This document shows, piece after piece, positions 19,437 to 27,867 of a stretch of DNA of 64,000 bases (its first letter is position 1; the number at the start of each line of letters is the position of its first letter). Origin of the DNA: Sphaerotilus microaerophilus (lineage in GTDB: Bacteria > Pseudomonadota > Gammaproteobacteria > Burkholderiales > Burkholderiaceae_C); assembly GCF_023734135.1 (NCBI RefSeq), contig NZ_AP025730.1:3720001-3784000 (forward strand). The letters run 5' to 3'. Both the position numbers and the translations under genes were made by a program. Under the pieces are notes generated by a model. That model searched no databases. It was not told the DNA's origin and worked only from the letters and a program-made list of their open reading frames with translations.

Positions 19437-21823
19437 ACGCCACCACACTGCCCTCCTCCCGCATCGAGGCGCTGATCGCCCGCATCGCCCGGGCATTGAT
19501 TGCCTGGCGTAAGCCCATCGGCATCGTCACCGCACTGATCACTCTGGTACTCGGCGCCTCGGCGCTGCGCAGTCACCTGGATGCTGGCTTCAACAAGCTG
19601 ATCCCCCTGCGCCACGAATACATGCAGGCCTTCCTGCAGCACGCCGCCACCTTCTCCGGCGCCAACCGGGTGCTGGTGAGCGTGCGCTGGAAGGGCGAGG
19701 GTGACATCTACAACGAGGAGTTCCTGAAGACGCTGCGTGGTGTCACCGACGAGGTGTTCTTCACCCCCGGTGTCAACCGCGGGCAGGTCTTTTCCCTGTT
19801 CACGCCCAACGTCAGGTACATCGAGATCACCGAGGAGGGCTTCGTTGGCGAAGTCATCATTCCCTCGCGCTTCACGCCCGATGCCGAGGGTCTGGCCCAT
19901 GTGCGCTCCAACGTGGCCAAGTCCGGCCAGATTGGCCGCCTGGTCGCCAATGATCTGAAATCCGCGATGGTCCGCGCCGACCTGCTCGACGTCAATCCGC
20001 AGACTGGCGAGCGGCTGGACTACCGGCAGGTGGCGCAGAAACTCGAGGAGATGCGGGCGAAGTTCGACAACCCGAACATCCAGATCCACATCGTCGGCTT
20101 CGCCAAGGTGCTCGGCGACGTGATGGACGGTCTGGTGACCGTCATCGGCTTCTTCGTGCTGGCCTTCGGCATCACCGCGGTGATGCTTTGGATGTACTCG
20201 CGCTCGGTCAATCTCACGGCACTGGCCCTGATGGTGGCCCTGCTGCCAGTGGTGTGGCTGCTCGGCCTGCTGCCCTTCGGCGGCGTGGGCATCGACCCGA
20301 TGTCCATCCTGGTGCCCTTCCTGATCTTCTCGATCGGCGTGTCGCATGCAGTGCAGATGACCAACGCCTGGAAGCAGGATGTCCGTGCAGGCATGACGGC
20401 AGAGGACGCCGCCGAATCGGCCTTCCGCAAGCTGGCCGTGCCCGGCACGGTGGCCCTGCTGACCAATGCACTGGGCTTCATGGTCATCATGCTGATCGAC
20501 ATCCCCATCGTGCACGAGCTCGGCATGACGGCCTGCCTGGGCGTGCTGCTGATGATCGTCACCAACAAAGTGATGCTGCCGGTGATCCTGTCGCACCTGC
20601 GCCTGGAACCGCAGTCCCTGGGCCATGCGGACGGCATCTCTGACCTGCACAACCGCTGGTGGGCCATCTCGGCGCTGGCCAAGCCGCGCCCGGCCCTACT
20701 GACCCTGCTGGTCTCGCTGGTTCTGCTGGGTTGCGGCACCTGGTACTCGCGCCAGCTGCTGACTGGCGACATCGGCGCCGGTGCGCCGGAGCTGCGCGCC
20801 GAGTCGCGCTACAACCGCGACAACGACCGCATCATCGGTGACTACTCCATCGGCATGGATGTGCTCTCGGTCTACGCCGAGGCCAGCAACCTGCAGGAGG
20901 CCTGCCTGAACTGGGAGGTGATGAATGCGGTCGAGCGATTCGACCTCGCCATGCGCGGAGTGGACGGCGTGCGCTCGGTCAGCACCGTGGCCGGTTTTGC
21001 CAAGCTGGCCGCGGCCGGCAACAACGAGGGCAACCCGCGCTGGGCCGCGCTACAGCGCACCGAAGCCGCGCTGCGCACCGGCGCCAGGACCGCCAGTCCC
21101 GATCTCGGCATGAACACAGATGGGTGCAAGGTCATCCACCTGCAGTTATTCCTGAAGGACCATGAAGGCGCGACCCTCAAGCACGTGGTCGGCGAGGCGC
21201 AGAAGTTCATCGCCGCCGACCGCACGCCCAACCTGCGCCTGCGCCTGGCCGGCGGCAATGCGGGCGTCGCCGCCGCCACCAACGAAGCCGTCGAACATGC
21301 CGAGGTGCAGATGCTGGCCGCCATTTTCGGCGCGATCACGCTGCTGTGCTGGCTGACCTTCCGCAGCTGGCGCGCCGTGCTGTGCATCATCGTGCCGCTG
21401 GCGCTGGTATCCATCCTATGCAATGCGCTGATGGCCTTGCTTGGCATCGGACTGAAGGTGGCCACGCTGCCGGTGATCGCACTCGGCGTCGGAGTGGGCG
21501 TGGACTACGGCATCTATCTCTTCGAGCGCTTGCAGCACGAGGTCGAGCACAACGGCGCGCCGTTGCGCGAGGCGTTCTACGAAGCGATGCGCCAGCGCGG
21601 CACAGCGGCCGTGTTCACAGCGGTAACGATGGCCATCGGCGTGGGCACCTGGGCCTTCTCGGCCCTGAAGTTCCAGGCTGACATGGGCATCCTGCTGGCC
21701 TTCATGTTCCTGGTGAATGTGCTCGGCGCGATCTTTCTGCTGCCGGCCATGGCCTGCTGGCTGGGTGTCGGCCAGAAGAACGAGCAGCGCCCCACCCCAC
21801 CTGTCGCTGCCGAAGCCCATTGA
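19433..21823 (+). CDS. RND/MMPL-family transporter
   Basis: Membrane protein of 796 aa with two RND halves. Each half has one leading transmembrane helix, a large periplasmic loop, then a bundle of about five helices, roughly 12 in total. GGVGIDPMSILVPFLIFSIG and the second-half LGVGVGVDYGIYLFERL are typical MMPL/hydrophobe-exporter segments. These proteins move hydrophobic molecules. With the overlapping YCF48-like gene, the steroid operator upstream and the DUF1302/DUF1329 pair nearby, uptake or efflux of steroids across the envelope is a reasonable inference; direction cannot be told from sequence. Confidence 0.87.
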   Translation: MNATTLPSSRIEALIARIARALIAWRKPIGIVTALITLVLGASALRSHLDAGFNKLIPLRHEYMQAFLQHAATFSGANRVLVSVRWKGEGDIYNEEFLKTLRGVTDEVFFTPGVNRGQVFSLFTPNVRYIEITEEGFVGEVIIPSRFTPDAEGLAHVRSNVAKSGQIGRLVANDLKSAMVRADLLDVNPQTGERLDYRQVAQKLEEMRAKFDNPNIQIHIVGFAKVLGDVMDGLVTVIGFFVLAFGITAVMLWMYSRSVNLTALALMVALLPVVWLLGLLPFGGVGIDPMSILVPFLIFSIGVSHAVQMTNAWKQDVRAGMTAEDAAESAFRKLAVPGTVALLTNALGFMVIMLIDIPIVHELGMTACLGVLLMIVTNKVMLPVILSHLRLEPQSLGHADGISDLHNRWWAISALAKPRPALLTLLVSLVLLGCGTWYSRQLLTGDIGAGAPELRAESRYNRDNDRIIGDYSIGMDVLSVYAEASNLQEACLNWEVMNAVERFDLAMRGVDGVRSVSTVAGFAKLAAAGNNEGNPRWAALQRTEAALRTGARTASPDLGMNTDGCKVIHLQLFLKDHEGATLKHVVGEAQKFIAADRTPNLRLRLAGGNAGVAAATNEAVEHAEVQMLAAIFGAITLLCWLTFRSWRAVLCIIVPLALVSILCNALMALLGIGLKVATLPVIALGVGVGVDYGIYLFERLQHEVEHNGAPLREAFYEAMRQRGTAAVFTAVTMAIGVGTWAFSALKFQADMGILLAFMFLVNVLGAIFLLPAMACWLGVGQKNEQRPTPPVAAEAH

Positions 21824-21830
21824 GCGCTGC

Positions 21831-22268
21831 ATGGACCCAACTGTGCTGATCGAACGGGAGCTCCAACAGGTCTTGACCGCCTACGCCCGGATGTGCGATG
21901 AGCGCAACTGGGCGGCCATCGACAGCGTCTTCAGTGAAGACGCCAGCGCCGAATACGGCGGTTGGCCCCTGCCCGACCGCGCCGCCATTCTGCGCATGCT
22001 GACCCGCAACCTCGGGGGTTGCGGCCCGACTCAGCACCTCCTGGGCAACCTCACAGTCGACCACGGCACTGATGGCCCCCGCAGCCGCATCAGCGTGCGC
22101 GCCGCCCACCGTGGCGCGGCAGAGCTGGCCGACCAGACCTACGAGTGCCTGGGCGAGTACCTCGACCACTGGGTCGCCACACCGCAGGGTTGGCGCATCC
22201 GGCATCGCCGCATGGTGATCACGCTCGAGATCGGCAGCCGCCGCCTGCTGCGCCCGGCGCCAGGCTGA
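21831..22268 (+). CDS. SnoaL-like (NTF2-fold) protein
   Basis: Small protein of 145 aa. It begins IERELQQVLTAYARMCDERNW, followed by DSVFSEDASAEYGGW and a C-terminal RRMVITLEIG, the pattern of SnoaL-like cone-shaped domains. It is not the catalytic ketosteroid isomerase, which is encoded at 41769: the Asp of the KSI VEDPVG motif is replaced by an unrelated sequence. It is the third gene of the YCF48-RND unit, 7 bases after the pump. It may bind or isomerise a small hydrophobic ligand; function unassigned. Confidence 0.75.
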   Translation: MDPTVLIERELQQVLTAYARMCDERNWAAIDSVFSEDASAEYGGWPLPDRAAILRMLTRNLGGCGPTQHLLGNLTVDHGTDGPRSRISVRAAHRGAAELADQTYECLGEYLDHWVATPQGWRIRHRRMVITLEIGSRRLLRPAPG

Positions 22269-22524
22269 GCTGCACCGGCACCGCCACCCCCACCGCAGGT
22301 GCGCCAGGTCGGTGATTCCCGGCCCCTCCCTAACTTCACCCCAAACGTCCCCACCACGCGGCGAGACGCGCCTGACGCCGGGCCTGCCGCCCGATGCAGT
22401 GTTCTGTGATTGGAGCGGCAGGAAACCTGCCAGCTTCGGTCAAACATCGAATAGAACCGGCCCGGCAGGGTCGCCCCGGGAGGCGCCGTGCCACCACCGC
22501 GCGGCTCGCCGGTGCCGACACCAC

Positions 22525-22600
22525 ATCGGGATAGGGGTCGGCCATTGTCGGCCGAGCCCCTCCCACACCACCCGGCATGCGGGTCCGCACCGGGCGGTTG
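22525..22600 (-). other. Group II intron 3' remnant (domains V and VI)
   Basis: On the minus strand, 22599-22564 folds like domain V: an outer stem ACCGCCCGG/CCGGGTGGT, a two-base bulge, and an inner stem TGCG/CGCA capped by GACC. A domain VI-like hairpin follows (GGCTCGGCC around 22550) and the segment closes with CCCTATCCCGAT, a typical group II 3' end. No intron-encoded reverse transcriptase is present, so this is a scar. The surrounding 22269-22836 has no convincing gene. A short frame with MNKNRIEG on the minus strand is likely part of the remnant. Confidence 0.5.
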
Positions 22601-22832
22601 CAATGGTTGAGGTCGTCAGACCAGTCATTCACGAGAGTTTCGCAGTTCGTTGCCCGCTCGCCCTGGTCGGCGGCGCCTTCTATCCGGTTCTTGTTCATCG
22701 GCTCACAGCTTCGGTCCACGCTTCCTCCCCACACTCGGTCGCCGTCATGCAGTTGCGCTTCACTTCGTTCGTCGTGACCAACTTACGGTGGGACTTGCAC
22801 CCGCAAGAGTGCGCCCATGCTGGGCGCACAAC

Positions 22833-22862
22833 AAAAAACGGCCTGGGGTCACCAGGCCGTTC
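22833..22862 (-). terminator. Rho-independent terminator of the DUF1329-DUF1302 unit
   Basis: On the minus strand, stem AACGGCCTGG/CCAGGCCGTT encloses a five-base loop and is followed by a run of Ts (A-run 22833-22838 on the plus strand). It sits about 30 bases after the DUF1302 stop and is a strong intrinsic terminator. Confidence 0.85.
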
Positions 22863-22894
22863 TTAGCGACGCGGCCCTTGCAAGCCGCCGGTCA

Positions 22895-24607
22895 TCAGAA
22901 CGCGTACTTCATCACCACCGAGAGCTGGTCACGGTCGGTCGCCAGGCGGGAGGTTTTCGAGTCCAGCGACGCCGAGCCCGCATAGCCCAGGTAGGTCAGG
23001 CCCACCGAGAAATTGCTCGCACGGGTGAAGGTAGCTCCCAAGCTGTAGCGCTCATCGCCCTCACCGCCCACGCCTCCGAGCAGGCTGCGCCCCATCAGCT
23101 GCTTCGAGTATGCAATGGGCACAGTCAAATCCCAGCCATCAAACACGCCAGGATAGCCGAGCACCAGGGTGGCGGAAAAGGCCAACCCCTCGTCGGTCTT
23201 GAAGTTCAGCTTGTCGCTGGCCGTGAAGCCGAACGCCGCTGGGAATGCCTCCGCGCCAACGGCCTTGCGGGCCTCGACGTTGCTGACCTTGACATACGAG
23301 AACTCACCCAGCAACTGCATGGAGTCCGCCACTGGCGAGCGACCAACGTTGTAGAAGGCGTTGACGTTGAACTGGGTGATGTCAGCGCGCGTGGGCGTGG
23401 CGATCGTCGCACCCGTAGCCGGATTGACCAGAGCATCGATCAGTACCGGGGCGCCCTGCTTGTGCGAGATCTCCCCACCCATCTGCACCGCACCAAAGGT
23501 CGTGCTGGCCGTCAGGCCGAGCAGCTTGATGTTGTCGAAATAGCGGACGCGATAGCTGCCGTTGCCGATCTGTGTAATGCCGCCAAACGCCGCTTGCAGC
23601 GATGCCGGAATTGCTGTTCCAGGCGTGAAGGCATTGATCTCCGGCAGCGGAGTGCGGTCGTGGTAGTTCAGGTAGTAAGCGCCCAGCTCGGTCTCTTCGG
23701 TCACACGGAACCGCGTGCCCAGTCCCCACTGGCCGGTCTTGGACGGGGTGATGTCCGAGCCCCGCGCACCAAATGAACAGCCACTGAAGCCCGAAAACAC
23801 GGTGCCCACCGCTGGGATGGTGCTGTACGGCCCCAGGCAGCTGCCTCCTGGACCGACTCCGTCCGAGGTGCTCATGAACGATCCGGGAGCCGCCGCCAGC
23901 GTCGGGTGCCAGTTGAACTGCGCCTGGGCGAGCACGGACCAGCGCGAATTGACTTCGAGGGTGGCAGAAATCTGGTCCTCAGGCAGCAACTGATCCTTGG
24001 TCTCGGTGCCGGGCACGCCGGTCTTGGTGCCGTCTGCCGGCCCCTGGGCCAGCGAGATGCCCGGGAAGAAAAGCGCCTCCCCCCATGACACCACGTGCCG
24101 GCCGGCACGCACCGTCATCCGTCCGGCTGCCCCCGCGTCGAACGAGGTGTAGCCGTAAGCATCGAGTACCCGGCTGTAGCCGCCGTGATAGCGCCTCGCC
24201 TCTGCGGTGAACTCGTCGTAGGGCGCTGGGTGATTCACCTTGTTGGGGTTGTTCGCCGCACCGTTGTTGTCGTTCTTGCCGTGGTAGACGTCGTCGTAGA
24301 AGCTGCTGGCGGAGAGCACCAGGCCGTGGTCCCCCTTGGCCAGCTTGGTGTCTAGCAACAGGCCCAGACGATTGGCGGTAAATGCCCCCTTCTTGAAGTT
24401 GTTGTTGCCGTCGTTGCTGCCAGCGTTGCCTGCCAATACCGGGTCGGCCGATTTCATGCGCTGCGACAGGGTGTAGGTGCCCATCAGCCGCCAATCGAGC
24501 TTGAGGCCATCGCCAAATTCGATGGCCTCGCCCGCCGAGGCGCCGCCACCCAGCAGGGCGGCCAGCACGGCCAGCGCGACAGGCTTGAGTTGGATGTCTT
24601 TCTTCAT
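22895..24607 (-). CDS. DUF1302 outer-membrane protein
   Basis: Protein of 570 aa with a signal peptide (MKKDIQLKPVALAVLAALLG, cleavage near ASAGEA). It continues with long stretches of alternating polar and hydrophobic residues and ends in an aromatic residue (VVMKYAF), as expected for an outer-membrane beta-barrel. DUF1302 proteins regularly pair with DUF1329, as here, in steroid- and terpenoid-degrading proteobacteria. It is the downstream gene of the unit from the operator at 26158. A channel or receptor for hydrophobic substrates is the likely role. Confidence 0.87.
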   Translation of the reverse strand: MKKDIQLKPVALAVLAALLGGGASAGEAIEFGDGLKLDWRLMGTYTLSQRMKSADPVLAGNAGSNDGNNNFKKGAFTANRLGLLLDTKLAKGDHGLVLSASSFYDDVYHGKNDNNGAANNPNKVNHPAPYDEFTAEARRYHGGYSRVLDAYGYTSFDAGAAGRMTVRAGRHVVSWGEALFFPGISLAQGPADGTKTGVPGTETKDQLLPEDQISATLEVNSRWSVLAQAQFNWHPTLAAAPGSFMSTSDGVGPGGSCLGPYSTIPAVGTVFSGFSGCSFGARGSDITPSKTGQWGLGTRFRVTEETELGAYYLNYHDRTPLPEINAFTPGTAIPASLQAAFGGITQIGNGSYRVRYFDNIKLLGLTASTTFGAVQMGGEISHKQGAPVLIDALVNPATGATIATPTRADITQFNVNAFYNVGRSPVADSMQLLGEFSYVKVSNVEARKAVGAEAFPAAFGFTASDKLNFKTDEGLAFSATLVLGYPGVFDGWDLTVPIAYSKQLMGRSLLGGVGGEGDERYSLGATFTRASNFSVGLTYLGYAGSASLDSKTSRLATDRDQLSVVMKYAF

Positions 24608-24643
24608 GGGAATGTCTCCTCGATGCGCGTTGCGCTTGCGGTA

Positions 24644-26020
24644 TCAGTTGCCGGCCGTGCGAGCCGCCTCGGGGGTGAACATGGACTCCTTGAGGTCGCC
24701 CTTGTTCAGCAACGGCCCGACGGGACGTTCCTGGAACAGGTTGTAGCCGATGTAGCCCCCCGAGTTCATGTCGTGATAGAAGCTCGTGCCGGCGTGCCAG
24801 GCCTGCGTATCGAAGGAGTAGTAGTAGTTGATGAAAGCGTGCTGCCAGAGTTGGCCGCGGCCATCGTAGAGGTCGGACGCGACAGCGTGGCCGGTGTCCT
24901 CGTCCAGGAACATCACGCGCTTGGCATAGAGGTGGCGGAAGCCCTCCTTCAACGTGCCTTCGAGCACCCAGACCCGGCGCAACTCATAGCGCATGTAGTC
25001 GGGGTTGGCGTGGCCGGGTTTGACCAGGTCCGCGTACTTGATGTTGGGCTGGTCGATCTTGAAGGCGTTGGCCGGCACGTACATCTCGCGCTTGCCAAGC
25101 GATTTCCAGTTGTAGCGCTCGGGCGAACCGTTGAAGAGACGGTCGGAGTCGATCGTCATCTTGTTGCTGGTGCCGTTCATCGGCTGGTCAAAGCCGAACT
25201 CGGGCACCTGGCGTACGCGCCGCGTGCCGGGGTCGTAACTCCACGCCAGGCGCTTGCCCTTGGCAAAGTTCAGCGGCTCGGCCGATACACTCACGTTGCC
25301 CTTCTCTCGCTCGGGCGCCAGCACCCGGTTCATCGAGCGCGCCATGACGCCCTCGACCGGCTGGCCACGCAGGGCCGGATCGTTGGTCAGATCCAGGCTG
25401 CGGTTGTGCGCACGGCCCCAGGCGATGCTGCCGTCACCCAGCACGTTGGCGAAGTCACGGATGGTCTCTTCGTTGTAAGCGCGCGCGGGCAACAGGTTGT
25501 TCCACAGCAGCTCGATGCCGTCCTTCGGGAACGGGAAGGCAATGCCTCCCTTGCTGGCCTTGATGCCCAGCCCGTCATCCACGACCTCGGCCTCCAGCGC
25601 ATTTTTCTTCACGACTGCACAGACCGAGTCCGAGTAGCGGAAGTCGCGATGGCCGGGGTAGACCGGGATGCGGAAGGTCTTCGGGAACTTGGCCAGCATC
25701 GCCTTCTGGCCCTCGCTCAGGCGTGCGGTGTACTGCGCCGCGTTCTCGGCAGTGATCGTCAGAATTGGCTTCTCGGCGGCATACGGGTCGGGCTGGAACT
25801 GGCCTGAATGCAGCTTGAAGTTCACACCGGGTGGCACACCCAGCCACTTGCCAACGTACTCGGGTACGCCTGTGGCGGAACCGGCCTTCTCGGCGCCGGT
25901 GCAGGTCAGATCCTTGCCGAGCTTCTCGGCCTCGGCAGCCGGCACCTTGGCCAGCGCGGGTCCGGCCAGCAACAGGCCCACCGCCAGGGCGATCGGTGCA
26001 TGGGTCATCGCGATCTTCAT
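24644..26020 (-). CDS. DUF1329 periplasmic/outer-membrane-associated protein
   Basis: Protein of 458 aa with a signal peptide (residues 1 to about 24, cleavage after GPALA). The mature part contains DUF1329 blocks such as YPGHRDFRYSD, FPFPKDGIELLWNN and the C-terminal NSGGYIGYNLFQERP. Members have a LolA-like fold and are encoded next to DUF1302 barrels, suggesting carriage of a hydrophobic ligand to or from the outer membrane. ATG at 26020 has AAGGAGAC upstream. First gene of a two-gene unit with its own steroid operator and a clear terminator at 22833. Confidence 0.88.
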   Translation of the reverse strand: MKIAMTHAPIALAVGLLLAGPALAKVPAAEAEKLGKDLTCTGAEKAGSATGVPEYVGKWLGVPPGVNFKLHSGQFQPDPYAAEKPILTITAENAAQYTARLSEGQKAMLAKFPKTFRIPVYPGHRDFRYSDSVCAVVKKNALEAEVVDDGLGIKASKGGIAFPFPKDGIELLWNNLLPARAYNEETIRDFANVLGDGSIAWGRAHNRSLDLTNDPALRGQPVEGVMARSMNRVLAPEREKGNVSVSAEPLNFAKGKRLAWSYDPGTRRVRQVPEFGFDQPMNGTSNKMTIDSDRLFNGSPERYNWKSLGKREMYVPANAFKIDQPNIKYADLVKPGHANPDYMRYELRRVWVLEGTLKEGFRHLYAKRVMFLDEDTGHAVASDLYDGRGQLWQHAFINYYYSFDTQAWHAGTSFYHDMNSGGYIGYNLFQERPVGPLLNKGDLKESMFTPEAARTAGN

Positions 26021-26130
26021 CAATGTCTCCTTCCACGAGGAAATGCGTACACGGGCGCCACGCTCAGGTGGCTTGCGATCCGGACCGGAGAGGATCGACG
26101 CAATGCACCCTCCGTCCTTTTCGACGCTCG

Positions 26131-26177
26131 CATTGTTTGACCGCGCCCCCTTTTCTCCATCGTCTGATGAGACTAGG
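26131..26177 (-). promoter_or_regulatory. Operator-promoter of the DUF1329-DUF1302 unit
   Basis: CATCGTCT-GATG-AGACTAGG occupies 26158-26177. Leftward, AGACGATG is followed after 21 bases by ACAATG (26131-26136 on the complement), so a transcript would start near 26124. The outer half overlaps the CTAG duplication at the left end of the insertion sequence; the operator sequence itself survives the insertion. Confidence 0.6.
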
Positions 26178-26191
26178 AGTGTGGGCGGCAG
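26177..26191 (+). repeat. Left inverted repeat of the IS element
   Basis: GAGTGTGGGCGGCAG, perfect complement of the right end at 27718-27732. Directly outside lies CTAG, the presumed target duplication. Confidence 0.85.
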
Positions 26192-26344
26192 TAATTTGCC
26201 GGAGCCGCGCGGATGGCGGATTGGGAGCACGGCTCTGGCTTTTCGCCCGTTCGCCGACCTCGCGAGGTGTCGTAGCTGCCCACAGCGCTGTGCGGGCGCC
26301 TTTGCGGCTGGCTGTTCGGGTCGGTTTCTCGCATCTGTGCGCCC

Positions 26345-27670
26345 TCAATCTGCAAGCATGTTGCCCATACGCCGCAGATTCAGCGCCAGGCACACGAGCT
26401 TGAACTCGGCCTGCACCCGGTGCAGACCTCGCAGGCTGAACTGCCGGAAGCCGAGCACGTTCTTGATCCAGCCATTGGGTGGCTCGGCGATCCACTTGCG
26501 TCGGCGGTAGGCCGCCTTGCCCTCGTCGGTCTGCAGCTTGGCTGCCATCTCTGCGGTGTGCGGATTTCTCTGGGCATCCACCTCGGCGCAGCGTTTGCCC
26601 TCTCGCCCCAGTGCAACGACCAACTCCGTGGGTGAGCCTGCCAGGCCTGCGAAATTGGCTTCGCTGCGGTAGCCCGCATCGGCCAACGCCTGCTCGGCTG
26701 CCTGACCGGTATTGTCCTCGACCGCCTGCAGCATCGGCAGCAACTGCCCGACATCAGCCGCGTTGTTGCCCACCTCGGCGGCGACGATGATGTGCGCCGT
26801 GTCGTCCACTGCCGTCTGCGCGTTGTAGCAGGGGTCGAAGCCACCTCCGGCGCGCTTCATGATGCGGCTGGCTGGGTCGGTGAAGTTGTCCTGCGCCTTC
26901 GGTTCTGGCACGCCGAACTCGCGCTTGTAGCGCCCGCCCTTGGGGTTGCCGTCCTCGTCGCGCGGCTTGCACTCATCGTCGGCGCTGCGACCGCGCTCGA
27001 TGTCGGCCTCGCGCTGGCGCTGCTCCAGGCGCTCGCGGGCTTCGGCGATGACCTTGAGCCGCGTCTCGCGCCTCTCGATCTCGGCCGGAATGTCCGAGTC
27101 TGGCTCGTCGGCCTCGGCCGCGTCGGTGGTCTTCGCCCGCTCCAGCAGCGCCTCGATCTGCGCCTTCAACTCCGCCTCAGCCTGCTGCATGCGTTCGTAG
27201 CTCATCGCCTTGTGGCGACTGGCGTTGGCCTTGATCTTGGTGCCGTCGATAGCCACCGTCCCCAGCTTGACCAGCCCCATCTCGCGCGCCAGCTTGACCA
27301 CCTGCACGAACAGGTCGGCCAGTTCCTTCAGGTGCAACGCGCGGAAGTCGCGGATCGTGCGGTGCTTGGGGAAGTTGCCCGCACCCAGCATGCGAAAGGC
27401 CAGATCCTCGTGCAGCCGGCGCTCGATCTTGCGCGAGCTGAACACGCCCGTGGCATACCCGTAGACCAGCACCTTGACCATCATCGCCGGGTGAAACGGC
27501 TGGTTGCGCGCGCCGCCTCCTGCATACCGGGCGTAGAACGCCCCCAAGTCCAACGCGTCAATCGTGTCGCTGATGAAGTACGCCAGGTGCCCCTTGGGCA
27601 GCCAGTCCTGCAGCGATGCGGGCAGCAGCATCTCCTGCTGCGGTTCGTATGGGCGGTAGCTGATGGCCAT
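26345..27670 (-). CDS. IS1182-family transposase
   Basis: DDE transposase of 441 aa starting MAISYRPYEPQQEMLLP and containing DWLPKGHLAYFISD, both typical of the IS1182 group. The acidic catalytic residues are likely the Asp in AIDGTKIKANAS, the Asp in ADAGYRSE and the Glu in WIAEPPNGWIK. A charged, coiled-coil-like insertion lies at about residues 170-240. The frame is intact, so the element may be active. Confidence 0.92.
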   Translation of the reverse strand: MAISYRPYEPQQEMLLPASLQDWLPKGHLAYFISDTIDALDLGAFYARYAGGGARNQPFHPAMMVKVLVYGYATGVFSSRKIERRLHEDLAFRMLGAGNFPKHRTIRDFRALHLKELADLFVQVVKLAREMGLVKLGTVAIDGTKIKANASRHKAMSYERMQQAEAELKAQIEALLERAKTTDAAEADEPDSDIPAEIERRETRLKVIAEARERLEQRQREADIERGRSADDECKPRDEDGNPKGGRYKREFGVPEPKAQDNFTDPASRIMKRAGGGFDPCYNAQTAVDDTAHIIVAAEVGNNAADVGQLLPMLQAVEDNTGQAAEQALADAGYRSEANFAGLAGSPTELVVALGREGKRCAEVDAQRNPHTAEMAAKLQTDEGKAAYRRRKWIAEPPNGWIKNVLGFRQFSLRGLHRVQAEFKLVCLALNLRRMGNMLAD

Positions 27671-27717
27671 GGCTGTTCAACGCTCAGGCTGCGCGTTGGC
27701 TGTCAGGGACTTCCCTT

Positions 27718-27732
27718 CTGCCGCCCACACTC
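27718..27732 (-). repeat. Right inverted repeat of the IS element
   Basis: Perfect 15-bp complement of the left end at 26177-26191, followed by CTAG at 27733-27736. Confidence 0.85.
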
Positions 27733-27787
27733 CTAGGCGCAGACCCCCAAGCGAGCGTTCAGAAGCTGTGTGCTGGCGCTGCAGCGG

Positions 27788-27810
27788 CAAAGCCCCTGCA
27801 GGAGGGGCTT
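27788..27810. terminator. Possible terminator hairpin after the side-chain operon
   Basis: Inverted repeat AAAGCCCC/GGGGCTTT with a seven-base loop lies about 55 bases beyond the stop of the last side-chain operon gene. The A/T pairs in the stem give a short T-run, but no long T-tract follows, so it is a weak candidate. Confidence 0.45.
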
Positions 27811-27867
27811 TGCTGGATGAGATCAGACGGCACGGACAGGACTTTCCCGCCGCGGCCGTGGTCGCGC

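Larger units (their letters stand above)
26177..27732. mobile_element. IS1182-like insertion sequence
   Basis: Complete element of 1556 bp. Its ends are 15-bp perfect inverted repeats, GAGTGTGGGCGGCAG at 26177-26191 and its complement at 27718-27732. It is flanked by a CTAG duplication at 26173-26176 and 27733-27736. One transposase fills most of it. Insertion lies between the DUF1329 promoter and the 3' end of the CoA ligase operon, so no gene is disrupted. Perfect repeats, an open transposase and an intact duplication suggest a recent insertion. Confidence 0.88.

Noticed and set aside
22336..22734. A short minus-strand frame with MNKNRIEGAADQGER, resembling CsbD-like starts.
   Set aside because: It runs through the domain V/VI hairpins of the intron remnant, lacks a full domain and has no ribosome site.
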